This document shows, one piece after another, positions 42,735-52,699 of a stretch of 64,000 nt of DNA. The notes below the pieces were generated by a model that was not told where the DNA came from, did no database searches, and saw only the letters and a list, made by a program, of their open reading frames with translations. This DNA is from Paraburkholderia silviterrae. Its GTDB lineage: Bacteria > Pseudomonadota > Gammaproteobacteria > Burkholderiales > Burkholderiaceae. Every line of letters begins with the position of its first letter. Position 1 is the first letter of the stretch. The position numbers and the translations under genes were made by a program. The stretch spans positions 356,515 to 420,514 of the forward strand of contig NZ_SMRP01000005.1 in assembly GCF_004353915.1 (NCBI RefSeq). The letters are read 5' to 3'.

Positions 42735-45359
42735 TTAGAGCTTCGCTTCGACCCAGCCCTTCACGCCCGCGAGCGCGGCGCTCAGGTTGGCCGGCTCGGT
42801 GCCGCCCGCCTGCGCCATGTCCGGACGGCCGCCGCCCTTGCCGCCCACCTGCTGGGCGACGAAGTTCACGAGCTCGCCGGCCTTGACCTTCTTGCTGGCC
42901 TCGGCGGTCACGCCCGCGATCAGGCTGACCTTGCCGCCTTCCACGGCCGCCAGCACGATCGCCGCGCTCTTGAGCTTGTCCTTGAGCTTGTCCACGGTCT
43001 CGCGCAGTGTCTTCGAGTCCGCGCCTTCGAGCGTGGCGGCCAGCACGTGCACGCCGTTCACCTCGATGGCCTGGCCCACGAGCTCGTCGCCCTGGCTCGA
43101 CGCCAGCTTCGACTTGAGCGCGCCCAGTTCCTTCTCGAGCGACTTGACCTGGTCCTGCACCTGGGCGATGCGCTGCGTGAGCTCCGAGGGCTGCGCCTTG
43201 AGCGCCGCGGCTGCCGCGTTCACCCGCGCGTCGAGCTCCTGCACGAAACGCACGGCGTTGTCGCCCGTGATCGCTTCCACGCGACGGATGCCCGCGGCCA
43301 CGCCGCCTTCCATCACGATCTTGAAGAGGCCGATGTCGCCGCTGCGGTTCACGTGCGTGCCGCCGCAAAGCTCACGCGAGAAACCGAGGTCGAGCACGCG
43401 CACTTCGTCGCCGTACTTCTCGCCGAAGAGCGCCATCGCGCCGCCCTTCACGGCTTCGTCGTAGGGCAGCACGCGCACGATGCCGGGCGCGTTCGCGAGC
43501 ACTTCCGAGTTGACGATTTCCTCGACGCGCCGGATTTCCTCATCGGTCATCGGCGCATTGTGCGCGAAGTCGAAGCGCGTCTTCTCCGCGTCGACGAGCG
43601 AGCCCTTCTGCTGCACGTGCTGGCCCAGCACTTCGCGCAGCGCCTTGTGCATCAAGTGCGTGGCCGAGTGGTTGCGCGCCGTGCGGGCGCGGCGGATGGC
43701 GTCGATTTCCGCCTTCACGACGTCGCCCACCTTGAGCGTGCCTTGCTCCAGCGTGCCGTGATGGCCGCTCACGTCGGCCTGGACCTTGAGTGTGTCGGCC
43801 ACCGCAAAGCGCACGCTCGCGTTCGAGAGCACGCCCTGGTCGCCCACCTGGCCGCCCGACTCCGCGTAGAACGGCGTGTGGTCGAGCACGACCACGGCGT
43901 CCTGGCCGGTCTTCACTTCGTTGACCGAAGCGCCATCGACATAAAGCGCGACGATCCTGGCGTCGTCGAAGACGATTTCCTCGTAGCCGTGGAACGTGGT
44001 CTTCGCGCCCGAGTATTCGAGGCCCTGCGCCATCTTGAACTTGCCCGCCGCACGCGCCTGCTCGCGCTGGCGCGCCATGGCGTCGTCAAAGGCCGGCTCG
44101 TCGACCGTGACGTTGCGCTCGCGGCAAACGTCCGCGGTGAGGTCGAGCGGGAAGCCATAGGTGTCGTGCAGCTTGAAGGCGAGCTCGCCGTCGAGCGTCT
44201 TGCCACCCTTGGCGTCCAGGTCGGCCAGCGCCGCTTCGAGGATCGACATGCCGTGCTCGATGGTCTCGAAGAAGCGCTCTTCTTCCTGGCGCAGCACGTC
44301 GGTCACGCGCTGTTGCGCTTCCTTCAGTTCCGGGTACGCCGCGCCCATTTCCGCGACGAGGTCGGCCACGAGCTTGTGGAAGAACCCGCTCTTGCGGCCG
44401 AGCTTGTAACCATGGCGGATCGCGCGGCGCACGATGCGGCGCAGCACATAGCCGCGGCCTTCATTGCCCGGAATCACGCCGTCGACGATCAGGAACGAGC
44501 ACGCGCGGATGTGGTCGGCGATCACTTTCAGCGAGTTGTTCGTGAGGTCGGCGGTGCCGGTCTCGCGCCCAGCGGCCTTGATCAGGTTCTGGAACAGGTC
44601 GATCTCATAGTTGCTGTGCACGTGCTGCAGCACGGCGGCGAGGCGCTCGAGACCCATGCCCGTGTCGACGCACTGCTTGGGCAGCGGCGTCATGTTGCCC
44701 TGGGCGTCGCGGTTGAACTGCATGAACACGAGATTCCAGATCTCGATGAAGCGGTCGCCGTCTTCCTCGGGCGACCCCGGGGGGCCGCCCCAGATTTCCG
44801 GACCGTGGTCATAGAACACTTCCGAGCACGGGCCGCAGGGGCCGGTGTCGGCCATCTGCCAGAAGTTGTCGGACGCGTAGCGCGCGCCCTTGTTGTCACC
44901 GATGCGGATGATGCGCTCCGCCGGCACGCCCACTTCCTTCGCCCAGATGTCGTAGGCCTCGTCGTCTTCCTTGTAGACGGTGACCGTGAGCTTGTCCGCC
45001 GGCAGGCCGTAGACCTTGGTCAGCAGCTCCCAGCAGTAGTGGATCGCGTCACGCTTGAAGTAGTCGCCGAACGAGAAGTTGCCGAGCATCTCGAAGAACG
45101 TGTGATGGCGCGCGGTGTAGCCGACGTTCTCGAGATCGTTGTGCTTGCCGCCCGCGCGCACGCTGCGCTGCGCGGTCGTGGCGCGCGAGTACGGGCGCGA
45201 TTCGGTGCCGAGGAACACGTCCTTGAACTGCACCATGCCCGAGTTGGTGAAGAGCAGCGTGGGGTCGTTGCCCGGCACGAGGCTCGACGAGCGCACGATC
45301 GTGTGGCCCTTCGACTCGAAGAACTTGAGGAATTTCTCGCGGATTTCGGCGGCTTTCAT
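42735..45359 (-). CDS. alaS: Alanyl-tRNA synthetase
   Basis: An 874-residue class II synthetase of normal length. It shows motif 1 region [39 protein letters not shown], the editing-domain zinc ligands in [12 protein letters not shown], and [16 protein letters not shown]-terminal coiled-coil and DHHA1-type domain ends with [15 protein letters not shown]. It charges tRNA-Ala and edits mischarged Ser and Gly. The opening [18 protein letters not shown] supports the start at 45359. Confidence 0.97.
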   Translation of the reverse strand: MKAAEIREKFLKFFESKGHTIVRSSSLVPGNDPTLLFTNSGMVQFKDVFLGTESRPYSRATTAQRSVRAGGKHNDLENVGYTARHHTFFEMLGNFSFGDYFKRDAIHYCWELLTKVYGLPADKLTVTVYKEDDEAYDIWAKEVGVPAERIIRIGDNKGARYASDNFWQMADTGPCGPCSEVFYDHGPEIWGGPPGSPEEDGDRFIEIWNLVFMQFNRDAQGNMTPLPKQCVDTGMGLERLAAVLQHVHSNYEIDLFQNLIKAAGRETGTADLTNNSLKVIADHIRACSFLIVDGVIPGNEGRGYVLRRIVRRAIRHGYKLGRKSGFFHKLVADLVAEMGAAYPELKEAQQRVTDVLRQEEERFFETIEHGMSILEAALADLDAKGGKTLDGELAFKLHDTYGFPLDLTADVCRERNVTVDEPAFDDAMARQREQARAAGKFKMAQGLEYSGAKTTFHGYEEIVFDDARIVALYVDGASVNEVKTGQDAVVVLDHTPFYAESGGQVGDQGVLSNASVRFAVADTLKVQADVSGHHGTLEQGTLKVGDVVKAEIDAIRRARTARNHSATHLMHKALREVLGQHVQQKGSLVDAEKTRFDFAHNAPMTDEEIRRVEEIVNSEVLANAPGIVRVLPYDEAVKGGAMALFGEKYGDEVRVLDLGFSRELCGGTHVNRSGDIGLFKIVMEGGVAAGIRRVEAITGDNAVRFVQELDARVNAAAAALKAQPSELTQRIAQVQDQVKSLEKELGALKSKLASSQGDELVGQAIEVNGVHVLAATLEGADSKTLRETVDKLKDKLKSAAIVLAAVEGGKVSLIAGVTAEASKKVKAGELVNFVAQQVGGKGGGRPDMAQAGGTEPANLSAALAGVKGWVEAKL

Positions 45360-45701
45360 GGCGTGCTGTATGGTCCTTCGGGGCGTTCAGTGCTGAATCT
45401 TGTGAGGTCGTCTGGATTCGCGCATGCGCCCGGTTGCACCCGGATGCGCGCGGAATCGGCGATGCTGAATCGACCGATTATACGGGATCGCCGCCCGCTC
45501 GCGGCGGCCCGCACAGGCCGTGTGCGCGCTCGCGTCGGCGTCCCAGTGCGCTCGTCTGCCGCCTCTAGTAAGTTCCGCTTAGCGGAACATTGTACCGAAA
45601 TTCACCATCTCCCGCCCAGATCGCTTAAGATGCCTGGATCGGCCGCCTCGCCTCCCGCGCGGACGGACTCCAAGCCTCAGAACGATATTGGAAGACACAG
45701 C
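45360..45701. other. Divergent intergenic region between alaS and the CoA-transferase gene
   Basis: About 340 bases hold the two divergent leaders. I see no convincing small gene and no clear promoter pair; GATTATACGGG (45476-45486) is the only strong -10-like text. Confidence 0.4.
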
Positions 45702-46922
45702 ATGGGCGCTCTCAGCCATATCCGCGTACTCGATCTCACCCGTGTCCTCGCCGGACCGTGGTGCGCACAGACCCTCGCCGACTTCGGCGCCGACGTCATC
45801 AAAGTGGAGCGCCCCGGCGCCGGCGACGACACGCGCCACTGGGGGCCGCCGTATATGAAGACGCCGGACGGCCAGGACACCGGGGAAGCGGCCTACTATC
45901 TCGCGCCGAACCGCAACAAGCGCTCGGTGACGCTCGACATCGCGACGCCCGAGGGCCAGCGCATCGTGCGCGAGCTCGCCGCGCAGAGCGACGTCGTGCT
46001 GGAGAACTACAAGGTCGGGCAGTTGAAGAAATACGGCCTCGACTACGAGTCGCTGCGCGCCGTGAAACCCGATCTCGTCTACTGCTCGGTGACCGGCTTC
46101 GGCCAGACCGGGCCGTACGCGCCGCGCGCGGGCTATGACTTCATCGTGCAAGGCATGGGCGGCTTCATGAGCATCACGGGCGAACGCGACAGCCTGCCGG
46201 GCGGCGGCCCGCAAAAGGCGGGCGTCGCGATCGCCGACCTCATGACCGGCATGTACGCCACCATCGCCGTGCTCACCGCGCTCGCGCACCGCGACCGCAC
46301 GGGCACCGGCCAGTACATCGACATGGCGCTGCTCGACGTGCAGGTGGCCATGCTCGCGAACATGAACACGAACTACCTCGCGAGCGGCACGCCGCCCGCG
46401 CGCTGGGGCAACGCGCATCCGAATATCGTGCCCTATCAGGCGTTCCAGACGAGCGACAGCTGGATCATCCTCGCGGTGGGCAACGACGGGCAGTTCCGCA
46501 AGTTCGTCGAGGTCGCGGGCCGCCCCGAGCTCGCCGACGACGAGCGCTTCGCGACCAACCCCGCGCGCGTGCGCCATCGCGAGACGCTGGTGCCGATCGT
46601 GGCCGAGTTGATCCGCACGCGCACCAAGGCCGACTGGATCGGCGCGCTCGAAGGCGCGGGCGTGCCGTGCGGCCCGATCAACAACCTCGCGGAAGTGTTC
46701 GAGAACGAGCAGGTGGTCGCGCGCGGCATGCAGGTGGACGTGCCGCACCCGTCGGGCGCTACGGCGCGCCTCGTGCGCAACCCCATTCGCATGAGCGAGA
46801 CGCCGCCCGTGGTGGCGAGCCATCCGCCGACTCTGGGCGAGCACACCGTGCAGGTGCTGCGCGACGTGCTCGGCTACGGCGAGGAGCAGGTGGCGGCGCT
46901 GCGGAGCAAGGGCGTCGTCTGA
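45702..46922 (+). CDS. Class III (CaiB/BaiF) CoA-transferase
   Basis: A 406-residue family III CoA-transferase. The opening IRVLDLTRVLAGPWCAQTLA, then GADVIKVERPGAGDDTR, NRNKRSVTLDIATPEGQ and the catalytic Asp region GVAIADLMTGMYAT (Asp near 180) are standard. It moves CoA between carboxylic acids; the substrates cannot be inferred from context. ATG 45702 is preceded by GGAAGA. The same reading frame is open far upstream, through alaS antisense, but similarity starts only here. Confidence 0.9.
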   Translation: MGALSHIRVLDLTRVLAGPWCAQTLADFGADVIKVERPGAGDDTRHWGPPYMKTPDGQDTGEAAYYLAPNRNKRSVTLDIATPEGQRIVRELAAQSDVVLENYKVGQLKKYGLDYESLRAVKPDLVYCSVTGFGQTGPYAPRAGYDFIVQGMGGFMSITGERDSLPGGGPQKAGVAIADLMTGMYATIAVLTALAHRDRTGTGQYIDMALLDVQVAMLANMNTNYLASGTPPARWGNAHPNIVPYQAFQTSDSWIILAVGNDGQFRKFVEVAGRPELADDERFATNPARVRHRETLVPIVAELIRTRTKADWIGALEGAGVPCGPINNLAEVFENEQVVARGMQVDVPHPSGATARLVRNPIRMSETPPVVASHPPTLGEHTVQVLRDVLGYGEEQVAALRSKGVV

Positions 46923-46942
46923 TCTGAAGCAATTAATAACTA

Positions 46943-46972
46943 TTGATAAAACTCCGCGAGGCAGCGTAGGAT
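46943..46972 (+). promoter_or_regulatory. Possible promoter of the parDE pair
   Basis: TTGATA (46943-46948) and TAGGAT (46967-46972) are 18 bases apart, 46 bases before the antitoxin ATG, in locally AT-rich DNA that may also hold the autoregulatory operator. Confidence 0.4.
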
Positions 46973-47018
46973 CGGTACGGTGTGAACCGGGAAAACAGCC
47001 CGCAACGAGGGAACGATC

Positions 47019-47276
47019 ATGATCAGCGCCGATCTGGGACAGCAACTGGAAACGTATATCGCAAAGCTTGTGGAATCGGGCCGTTACGGCTCAAAGAGCG
47101 AAGTATTGCGTGAAGGCGTGCGCCTCATCCAGGATCGCGAGTCCCGGCTCGCCGCACTGGATAGGCTGATCACGAAGGGCATCTCGGATTCGGATGCCGG
47201 ACTGGGCCGTCCGGCAGAAGGTGTGTTTGATCGCCTGGAGGCAAAATATGCGGCAAAGACCGGGCCCAATCGATGA
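47019..47276 (+). CDS. parD: ParD-type antitoxin (ribbon-helix-helix)
   Basis: An 85-residue protein with the ParD ribbon-helix-helix pattern ISADLGQQLETYIAKLVESG then RYGSKSEVLREGVRLIQDRE, and an acidic toxin-binding tail. It should neutralise the following ParE-like toxin and repress its own promoter. Its stop overlaps the toxin start by ATGA, the normal arrangement of parDE operons. Confidence 0.9.
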   Translation: MISADLGQQLETYIAKLVESGRYGSKSEVLREGVRLIQDRESRLAALDRLITKGISDSDAGLGRPAEGVFDRLEAKYAAKTGPNR

Positions 47277-47578
47277 TCGTCACGCTCCTGCCCGATGCAG
47301 AAGCCGAGCTCGAAGATATTGCTGACTACATCGCACGGGATAATCCATCGCGTGCGTTGAGCTTTATCCGCGAGATCCGTGAAAAGTGTCTTTCGCTCGG
47401 CACAATACCTCACGCATTCCCGCTCGTGCCACGCTATGAAGAGCGCGGCGTGCGCTGCCGTGGGCACGGGCGCTATCTGATCTTCTACCGCGTCATCGGC
47501 GAACCGCCCAATCGAATCGATATTCTCCACGTCCTGCATTCGGCTCGAGACTACGCAGAGATTCTTTTTCCCGACTAA
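47273..47578 (+). CDS. parE: ParE/RelE-family toxin
   Basis: A 101-residue RelE/ParE-fold protein: LPDAEAELEDIADYIARDNP at the N-terminus, and the C-terminal strands GRYLIFYRV and RIDILHVLHSARDYAEIL with the conserved Arg and His. ParE toxins usually poison DNA gyrase; RelE relatives cleave mRNA, and the ParD partner favours ParE. It is intact and coupled to the antitoxin. The glnS promoter follows within 26 bases. Confidence 0.9.
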   Translation: MIVTLLPDAEAELEDIADYIARDNPSRALSFIREIREKCLSLGTIPHAFPLVPRYEERGVRCRGHGRYLIFYRVIGEPPNRIDILHVLHSARDYAEILFPD

Positions 47579-47603
47579 GCCATGCAACGCCCGCGAGCCG
47601 GAA

Positions 47604-47632
47604 CTGGCAGGCCTGGTTTCGTCAGGTAGAAT
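47604..47632 (+). promoter_or_regulatory. Probable glnS promoter
   Basis: CTGGCA (47604-47609) and TAGAAT (47627-47632) are separated by exactly 17 bases, about 70 bases before the glnS ATG. Confidence 0.45.
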
Positions 47633-47703
47633 GGAAGGCACTACCGGGCGCCGGGTAGCGACTTTCCTTATGTACCGCGCCCTCGAACGACTTCCCTTTT
47701 CGC

Positions 47704-49428
47704 ATGAATACCGAACGTAAAGACGCCGACCGCACGGACGCGCCTGCGGCATCCAATTTCATCCGCAACATCATCGACGACGACAACCGCTCGGGCAAGT
47801 GGGCGCAGCGCGTGGAAACGCGCTTCCCGCCGGAGCCGAACGGCTATCTGCACATCGGCCACGCGAAGAGCATCTGCCTGAACTTCGGCGTCGCGAAAAG
47901 CTATGGCGGCGTGTGTCACCTGCGCTTCGACGACACCAATCCTGAAAAGGAAAGCGTCGAGTACGTCAACTCGATCATCGACGCCGTCACCTGGCTCGGC
48001 TTCGAGTGGAAGAAAGAACAGGACGATCGCGACTACCTGTTCTACGCGAGCGACTACTACGACAAGCTCTACGAATTCGCCGAACTGCTGATCCAGCGCG
48101 GCAAGGCGTACGTGGACAGCCAGTCGCCGGAAGAGATGCGCGCGAACCGCGGCTCGGCCACGGAGGCGGGCAAGAACTCGCCGTTCCGCGAGCGCTCCGT
48201 CGACGAAAACCTCGACCTGTTCCGCCGCATGAAGGCCGGCGAGTTCGAGGAAGGCGCGCACGTGCTGCGCGCGAAGATCGACATGGCGTCGCCGAACTTC
48301 AACATGCGCGACCCCGTGATCTACCGGATCCGCTTCGCGCATCACTACCGTACCGGCGACAAATGGTGCGTGTATCCGATGTACGACTACACGCACTGCA
48401 TCTCGGACGCGCTCGAGAACATCACGCACTCGCTGTGCACGCTCGAGTTCGAAGACCATCGCCCGCTCTACGACTGGGTGCTGGGCGAACTGGCCGATGC
48501 CGGCGTCTTCACGCGCCCGCTGCCGCAGCAAATCGAGTTTTCACGCCTGAATCTGACCTACGCGATCACCAGCAAGCGCAAGCTGCTGCAACTCGTGACC
48601 GAAGGCCACGTGGACGGCTGGGACGACCCGCGTATGCCCACCATCGTCGGCGTGCGCCGGCGCGGCTTCACGCCCGAAGCGATCCACCTCTTCTGTGATC
48701 GGATCGGCGTGACGAAGATCGATTCGTGGATCGACATGAGCGTGTTCGAAGGCGCGCTGCGCGACGACCTCGACGACAAGGCGCCGCGCACGGCCGCCGT
48801 ACTCGACCCGCTCAAGCTCATCATCGACAACTATCCGGAGGACACGAGCGAAGACTGCACGGCGCCCGTGCATCCGCACCATCCGGAGCGCGGCCTGCGC
48901 ACGTTCCCGATCTCGCGCGAGCTGTGGATCGAGCGCGAGGACTTCAACGAGACGCCGCCCAAGGGCTATTTCCGCCTGTTCCCGGGCAACAAGGTGCGTC
49001 TGCGCTATGGCTTCGTGATCGAATGCACGGGCGCGGACAAGGACGAGAACGGCAACGTGACCGCCGTGCACTGCAACTACTTCCCGGACAGCAAATCGGG
49101 CACCGAAGGCGCGAACAACTACAAGGTCAAGGGCAACATCCACTGGGTGAGCGCGGCGCATGCGTGCCCGGCGGAAGTGCGCCTCTACGACCGCCTGTTC
49201 CGCGAAGAGCAACCCGACGCGGGCGGCCGCGACTTCCTCGAAGCGCTCAACCCGAATTCCAAGCGCGTGGTGCAAGCGTATCTGGAGCCGGGCGCACGCG
49301 ACGCGGCGCCGGAAGACCGCTATCAGTTCGAGCGTCACGGCTACTTTGTCGCCGACCGCTACGACTCGAAGCCGGGCGCGCCGGTGTTCAACCGCATCGT
49401 GGGCCTGCGCGACAGCTGGGGCAAGTAA
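47704..49428 (+). CDS. glnS: Glutaminyl-tRNA synthetase
   Basis: A 574-residue class I synthetase. [19 protein letters not shown] carries the HIGH motif (50-53), [10 protein letters not shown] follows, and the second signature is SKRKLL near residue 287. The C-terminal two beta-barrel anticodon-binding domains include [17 protein letters not shown]. It charges tRNA-Gln directly. The length and start agree with beta-proteobacterial GlnRS. A strong terminator follows. Confidence 0.97.
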   Translation: MNTERKDADRTDAPAASNFIRNIIDDDNRSGKWAQRVETRFPPEPNGYLHIGHAKSICLNFGVAKSYGGVCHLRFDDTNPEKESVEYVNSIIDAVTWLGFEWKKEQDDRDYLFYASDYYDKLYEFAELLIQRGKAYVDSQSPEEMRANRGSATEAGKNSPFRERSVDENLDLFRRMKAGEFEEGAHVLRAKIDMASPNFNMRDPVIYRIRFAHHYRTGDKWCVYPMYDYTHCISDALENITHSLCTLEFEDHRPLYDWVLGELADAGVFTRPLPQQIEFSRLNLTYAITSKRKLLQLVTEGHVDGWDDPRMPTIVGVRRRGFTPEAIHLFCDRIGVTKIDSWIDMSVFEGALRDDLDDKAPRTAAVLDPLKLIIDNYPEDTSEDCTAPVHPHHPERGLRTFPISRELWIEREDFNETPPKGYFRLFPGNKVRLRYGFVIECTGADKDENGNVTAVHCNYFPDSKSGTEGANNYKVKGNIHWVSAAHACPAEVRLYDRLFREEQPDAGGRDFLEALNPNSKRVVQAYLEPGARDAAPEDRYQFERHGYFVADRYDSKPGAPVFNRIVGLRDSWGK

Positions 49429-49471
49429 GGACGCAAAGGCGGCCACAGGCCGTCCCGGCCGCTCGGAATGC

Positions 49472-49500
49472 AAAAAGCCCGCACAAAATGCGGGCTTTTT
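49472..49500. terminator. Intrinsic terminator after glnS
   Basis: AAAAAGCCCGCA (49472-49483) and TGCGGGCTTTTT (49489-49500) form a perfect 12-bp stem with loop CAAAA. The A and T tracts allow it to work in both directions, also for the convergent Nudix gene. Confidence 0.92.
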
Positions 49501-49584
49501 CTATTTCTGATGCCGCCGGTGCGGTCGGCTTGGCAGCGCCACTCAAGGCGCGAGCCAGAAGCAACAATCGAATGAATGCGTCAA

Positions 49585-50034
49585 TCAGAGGCGCTCATGC
49601 AGCCCGGCGAGCGAGAGCGTCGTGCCGAAGAGCCGCGCGAGGCTGCGGCTCGCGTACTGGTCTACGTCGGCGGGCGCGACCCACAGCCAGGCGTCCATCT
49701 CGGGAATCATCACGCCGTCGTGCCGGCGCGGGAAAAGCGACACGCAGCGGCATTGCGAGAGATCGAGCTCCGCAGCTTGCGCGCGTGCGGCGAACAGATG
49801 CAAATCCTTGTCACGCCGATAGGCAAAGCGCCCGAGATCGACGAGCCGCGACGCGTCGATCGCAATGCCGGTCTCCTCGACCATTTCGCGCAGCGCGCTT
49901 TGCGCCTCGGTTTCGCCCGGCTCGCCCTGCCCCTTCGGAATGTCCCAGTGACCGGTGCCGGTCGCGTGCGCCAGAAGCACACGACCGTCCGGGTCAAGCA
50001 GCACGATGCCGCATGAGACGATCTTGCCGTTCAC
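49585..50034 (-). CDS. Nudix hydrolase
   Basis: A 149-residue Nudix protein from GTG 50034 (VNGKIVSCGIVLLDPDGRVL). The Nudix box is complete: GEPGETEAQSALREMVEETG, with WDIPKGQ just before it. It should hydrolyse a nucleoside diphosphate-linked compound or an oxidised nucleotide. An in-frame ATG at 50079 would overlap the upstream gene by 38 bases; the GTG leaves a 7-base gap and follows AGAAGAAG, so I prefer it. Confidence 0.82.
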   Translation of the reverse strand: MNGKIVSCGIVLLDPDGRVLLAHATGTGHWDIPKGQGEPGETEAQSALREMVEETGIAIDASRLVDLGRFAYRRDKDLHLFAARAQAAELDLSQCRCVSLFPRRHDGVMIPEMDAWLWVAPADVDQYASRSLARLFGTTLSLAGLHERL

Positions 50035-50041
50035 TGCGTGA

Positions 50042-50428
50042 TCAGCGCTTCTTCTGGTAGACCCATGCGCCGTCGCCAACGCGGCAGAACTGCGGACGTA
50101 GCGTCATCGTCTGGCCCTTGGCGTTCACGACCACGTCCGAGTCGCGGCAAGTCTTGTCGCCGTCCTGCGCCGTCTTGGTCGGCGTGATGGTGGCGTCGAT
50201 CTTCACGGGGTTGCGCAGGCCTTCGTTGCTCCAGTTGACGGTTTCGCCATCCTTCTTGGTGGCCACGGCGTCGCGCACGGCATGGGCGAGCGAGTCGTAG
50301 TCTGCCTGCTTCATCCAGCTGGCCGGCGTGTCGTTGAGAAAGCCCAGATTGGCGGCTTGGGCGGCCGGGCCAGCCGCAAGCAGGAACAAGCCAGCGAGGC
50401 CTGACAGGATACGGGGCGATTTCAACAT
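50042..50428 (-). CDS. Exported 17-kDa surface-antigen-like protein
   Basis: A 128-residue protein with a signal peptide (LSGLAGLFLLAAGPAAQA, cleavage after about residue 25). The mature part, with NWSNEGLRNPVKIDATITPT, then KTCRDSDVVV and PQFCRVGDGAWVYQKK, resembles the C-terminal 'surface antigen' repeat found in many proteobacterial envelope proteins; its two Cys residues probably form a disulfide. GGGAGAAAG precedes the ATG. Family assignment is moderate. Confidence 0.7.
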   Translation of the reverse strand: MLKSPRILSGLAGLFLLAAGPAAQAANLGFLNDTPASWMKQADYDSLAHAVRDAVATKKDGETVNWSNEGLRNPVKIDATITPTKTAQDGDKTCRDSDVVVNAKGQTMTLRPQFCRVGDGAWVYQKKR

Positions 50429-50670
50429 TGAACTTTCTCCCTAAAGGACAATTGGGGCAATTGGGCAATCGTTAATTGCGGAAAAGGATAACACGCACCC
50501 CATTTTTACCTTGCCCTGCTTGGCGGCGTATTGCCGTGCAAGCCCCGCATGGGCGAGGATTTTCGACTTGCAATCCGACTACGTTTCGGATTGGTCCGAT
50601 AGCGACTCAGGAAGGCATCCCATAAGCTTTTGACATTCAATCGCTTACGCACAAATAGGCATTTTCTGTC

Positions 50671-50913
50671 ATGACTTACGCCATTGCCCTACGGATCTTT
50701 GCCGTGGTGCTTTCGCTGCTGTGCATCGGCCTCATGGCCATGATCGCGCAGCATACGCAAAAACCACAGCCCGAGTCGTCCGCGTCGCCCTACGCCATCC
50801 GCATCGACAACGCGCCGCGCTGGCCCGAGACCGTCGTGCGCGGCGGTTTCATATGCCTGCTTGCCTCATTCCTCGTGCTCACCGTCACCTGCATTCTTAT
50901 CGCGCGCATCTGA
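50671..50913 (+). CDS. Small membrane protein, unknown function
   Basis: An 80-residue protein with two hydrophobic helices (about 5-27 and 57-78) around a short polar loop with PYAIRIDNAPRWPE. I do not recognise a family. Coding signs are reasonable: ATG start, third-position GC typical of the genome, and no overlapping better gene. It lies alone between a leftward exported-protein gene and the end of the leftward peroxidase gene. Confidence 0.6.
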   Translation: MTYAIALRIFAVVLSLLCIGLMAMIAQHTQKPQPESSASPYAIRIDNAPRWPETVVRGGFICLLASFLVLTVTCILIARI

Positions 50914-50943
50914 CGAAGCGCGCACGGCGCACGGCAGGCGCAC

Positions 50944-52410
50944 TCAATGCGCCGCAGGCTGCCAGCCGTCGGTGAGCGTGCCCAGAAACGCAATCACATC
51001 CTTGATCTCGGCGTCGGAAAAGACCGGCGCGTCCCCTGGCTTGCGGTCGAACGGCGCATCGGTATTGAGGTTCGCCCAGTACTGGCGCGGCAAGTCGTCG
51101 AACTTCCTCACCTTGCCCTTCACCACCGGATAGAACGCCTCCGGATTCGTATCGCGCCGCGCATAGAAGCGCATCACGTCCTCCAGCGAGTGATAGATGC
51201 CGTTGTGGAAGAACGTCTTCTTGAGCGCGACGTTGCGCAGCGTCGGCGTGCGAAAGAGCCCGCAAAATTCGGCGCGGCCGCCTAGATCCGTACGCTCCGG
51301 GCCGCACGCGCCCAGATCGAAGAAGCGCGGATCGCGATTCACCGCGAGCGCGCGATTGCGCGGCACGCCGAGCGCGATCAGGCCGAAGTCGCTGAACTGC
51401 GGCGGCGAGCCGTCCTTCGCGCGCTGGCTGATGTGGCAGCTCGCGCAATTGCCCTTCTTCTCGTCGTTGAACAACTGCAGGCCGCGCATCTCCGCCGCGG
51501 TGAGCGGCGTCTTGCCCGCGAGATACGCGTCGTACTTGCTCGTGTACGGATAGAACACTTCCGGAGCCTGCTCGAAGGTTTCCAGCGCCTTGAGCACAGC
51601 CTTGAAGGTGGCGTCTTCATCGTCGAAGATGTGCGCGCCGAACGCCTCGCGAAACGCGTCGGCATAAGGCGCCGCTCGCACCGCGTCGGCCACCTTGCGC
51701 GGCGTGCTTGCCATCTCGAAGGACGAGAGCAGCGGAATGCGCGCCTGGTCCGAGCCGCGATCCACGCGGCCATCCCAGGTGAGACCGCCGGTTGGACCAG
51801 CGTCGACACTCTCGTCGCCTTCGTCGTCGGAGTCGTGATAGTGCTCCGCGAACGACGGCACGGCCTGCAGATACTTGAGCGTCGGCACCGCCCGCATGCC
51901 CGGTCGACGCAGATCCGCACCGCCGATCTGCACGTCGAGCGCGTTGGCCGGCGTGAAGGCGCGATCGGGATTGTGGCAGGTCGCGCACGACATCTTGCCC
52001 GAGCCCGAAAGCGAGGGATCGAAGAAAAGCTGCTTGCCCAACGCCGTCATGCGGCGCACCTGAGCGTAGACCTCGGCGCGCGACTGGCCATGCGGCTCGC
52101 CGTACGGCTGGCCCGCTGGGCCTGCCTGCGGACCAGGCGAAGACACGGCGATCTTCATCGGCTTGATACCGGTCCGGCTGCTCGTGCCGGCTGGGTCGCG
52201 GGCGATCGCATCACGCGCACTGCCCGCGCCGCTCGCTCCTTGTACAGCGCTGCCGGCACCCTCCGTCTGAGACGTGCCGCCATCGCACGCCGCCAGCAAC
52301 GCCAGCACGCCGGCCACAACAATCAGCCGGCCATAACGGCGTCGCCGTCCTGCCGGCATTGGCGAACGCTTCTGAGTGCGCGTCGAGCGACGCGCCAATC
52401 TATGCAACAT
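50944..52410 (-). CDS. Di-haem cytochrome c peroxidase (MauG/CcpA family) lipoprotein
   Basis: A 488-residue protein from ATG 52410. The N-terminus is basic, then hydrophobic, ending in lipobox LLAAC. A Pro/Gly/Ser-rich linker precedes the catalytic part. Two CxxCH haem sites are present: CATCH and CASCH, with FFDPSLSGSGKMSCATCHNP and RTPTLRNVALKKTFFHNG as family landmarks. It should reduce hydrogen peroxide in the periplasm or act as a MauG-like oxidase. The in-frame ATG at 52488 would add 26 non-signal residues, so the later start is better. Confidence 0.87.
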   Translation of the reverse strand: MLHRLARRSTRTQKRSPMPAGRRRRYGRLIVVAGVLALLAACDGGTSQTEGAGSAVQGASGAGSARDAIARDPAGTSSRTGIKPMKIAVSSPGPQAGPAGQPYGEPHGQSRAEVYAQVRRMTALGKQLFFDPSLSGSGKMSCATCHNPDRAFTPANALDVQIGGADLRRPGMRAVPTLKYLQAVPSFAEHYHDSDDEGDESVDAGPTGGLTWDGRVDRGSDQARIPLLSSFEMASTPRKVADAVRAAPYADAFREAFGAHIFDDEDATFKAVLKALETFEQAPEVFYPYTSKYDAYLAGKTPLTAAEMRGLQLFNDEKKGNCASCHISQRAKDGSPPQFSDFGLIALGVPRNRALAVNRDPRFFDLGACGPERTDLGGRAEFCGLFRTPTLRNVALKKTFFHNGIYHSLEDVMRFYARRDTNPEAFYPVVKGKVRKFDDLPRQYWANLNTDAPFDRKPGDAPVFSDAEIKDVIAFLGTLTDGWQPAAH

Positions 52411-52699
52411 GAACGGATCCCCGGAGCTTGCATGTGCGGCGCGCGTCCTGCCGAACGCCATCGCGCCGCGGTTGTCGATGCACGTCATCGCGCGTCGAAA
52501 TCGCGCAAGCGTATGTCAGCGACATGACGAATCGATGACTTTACGTAAGCACACCGTCATGCAATCACAGGGCCAATAAAAGCTAAACGTAATTATTTAC
52601 ATATGGCTGTCAAATTCCGTTGAGACACTGCGCGTCGCCCGAGGCCGGTGTCGTTCCCGCGCTGGCCGCCAAGGGGACCCCAACGCGAGAGAGAAAAGC

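Noticed and set aside
42624..45701. Plus-strand frame open for about 1000 codons, in phase with the CoA-transferase gene and antisense to alaS
   Set aside because: The translation is His/Arg/Val-rich with no domain, and alaS on the other strand is unmistakable. High GC removes stops from antisense frames.
52600..52640. Pho-box-like CTGTCAAATTCC upstream of the phosphoesterase gene
   Set aside because: Only one half-site resembles the consensus; the second repeat is not there.
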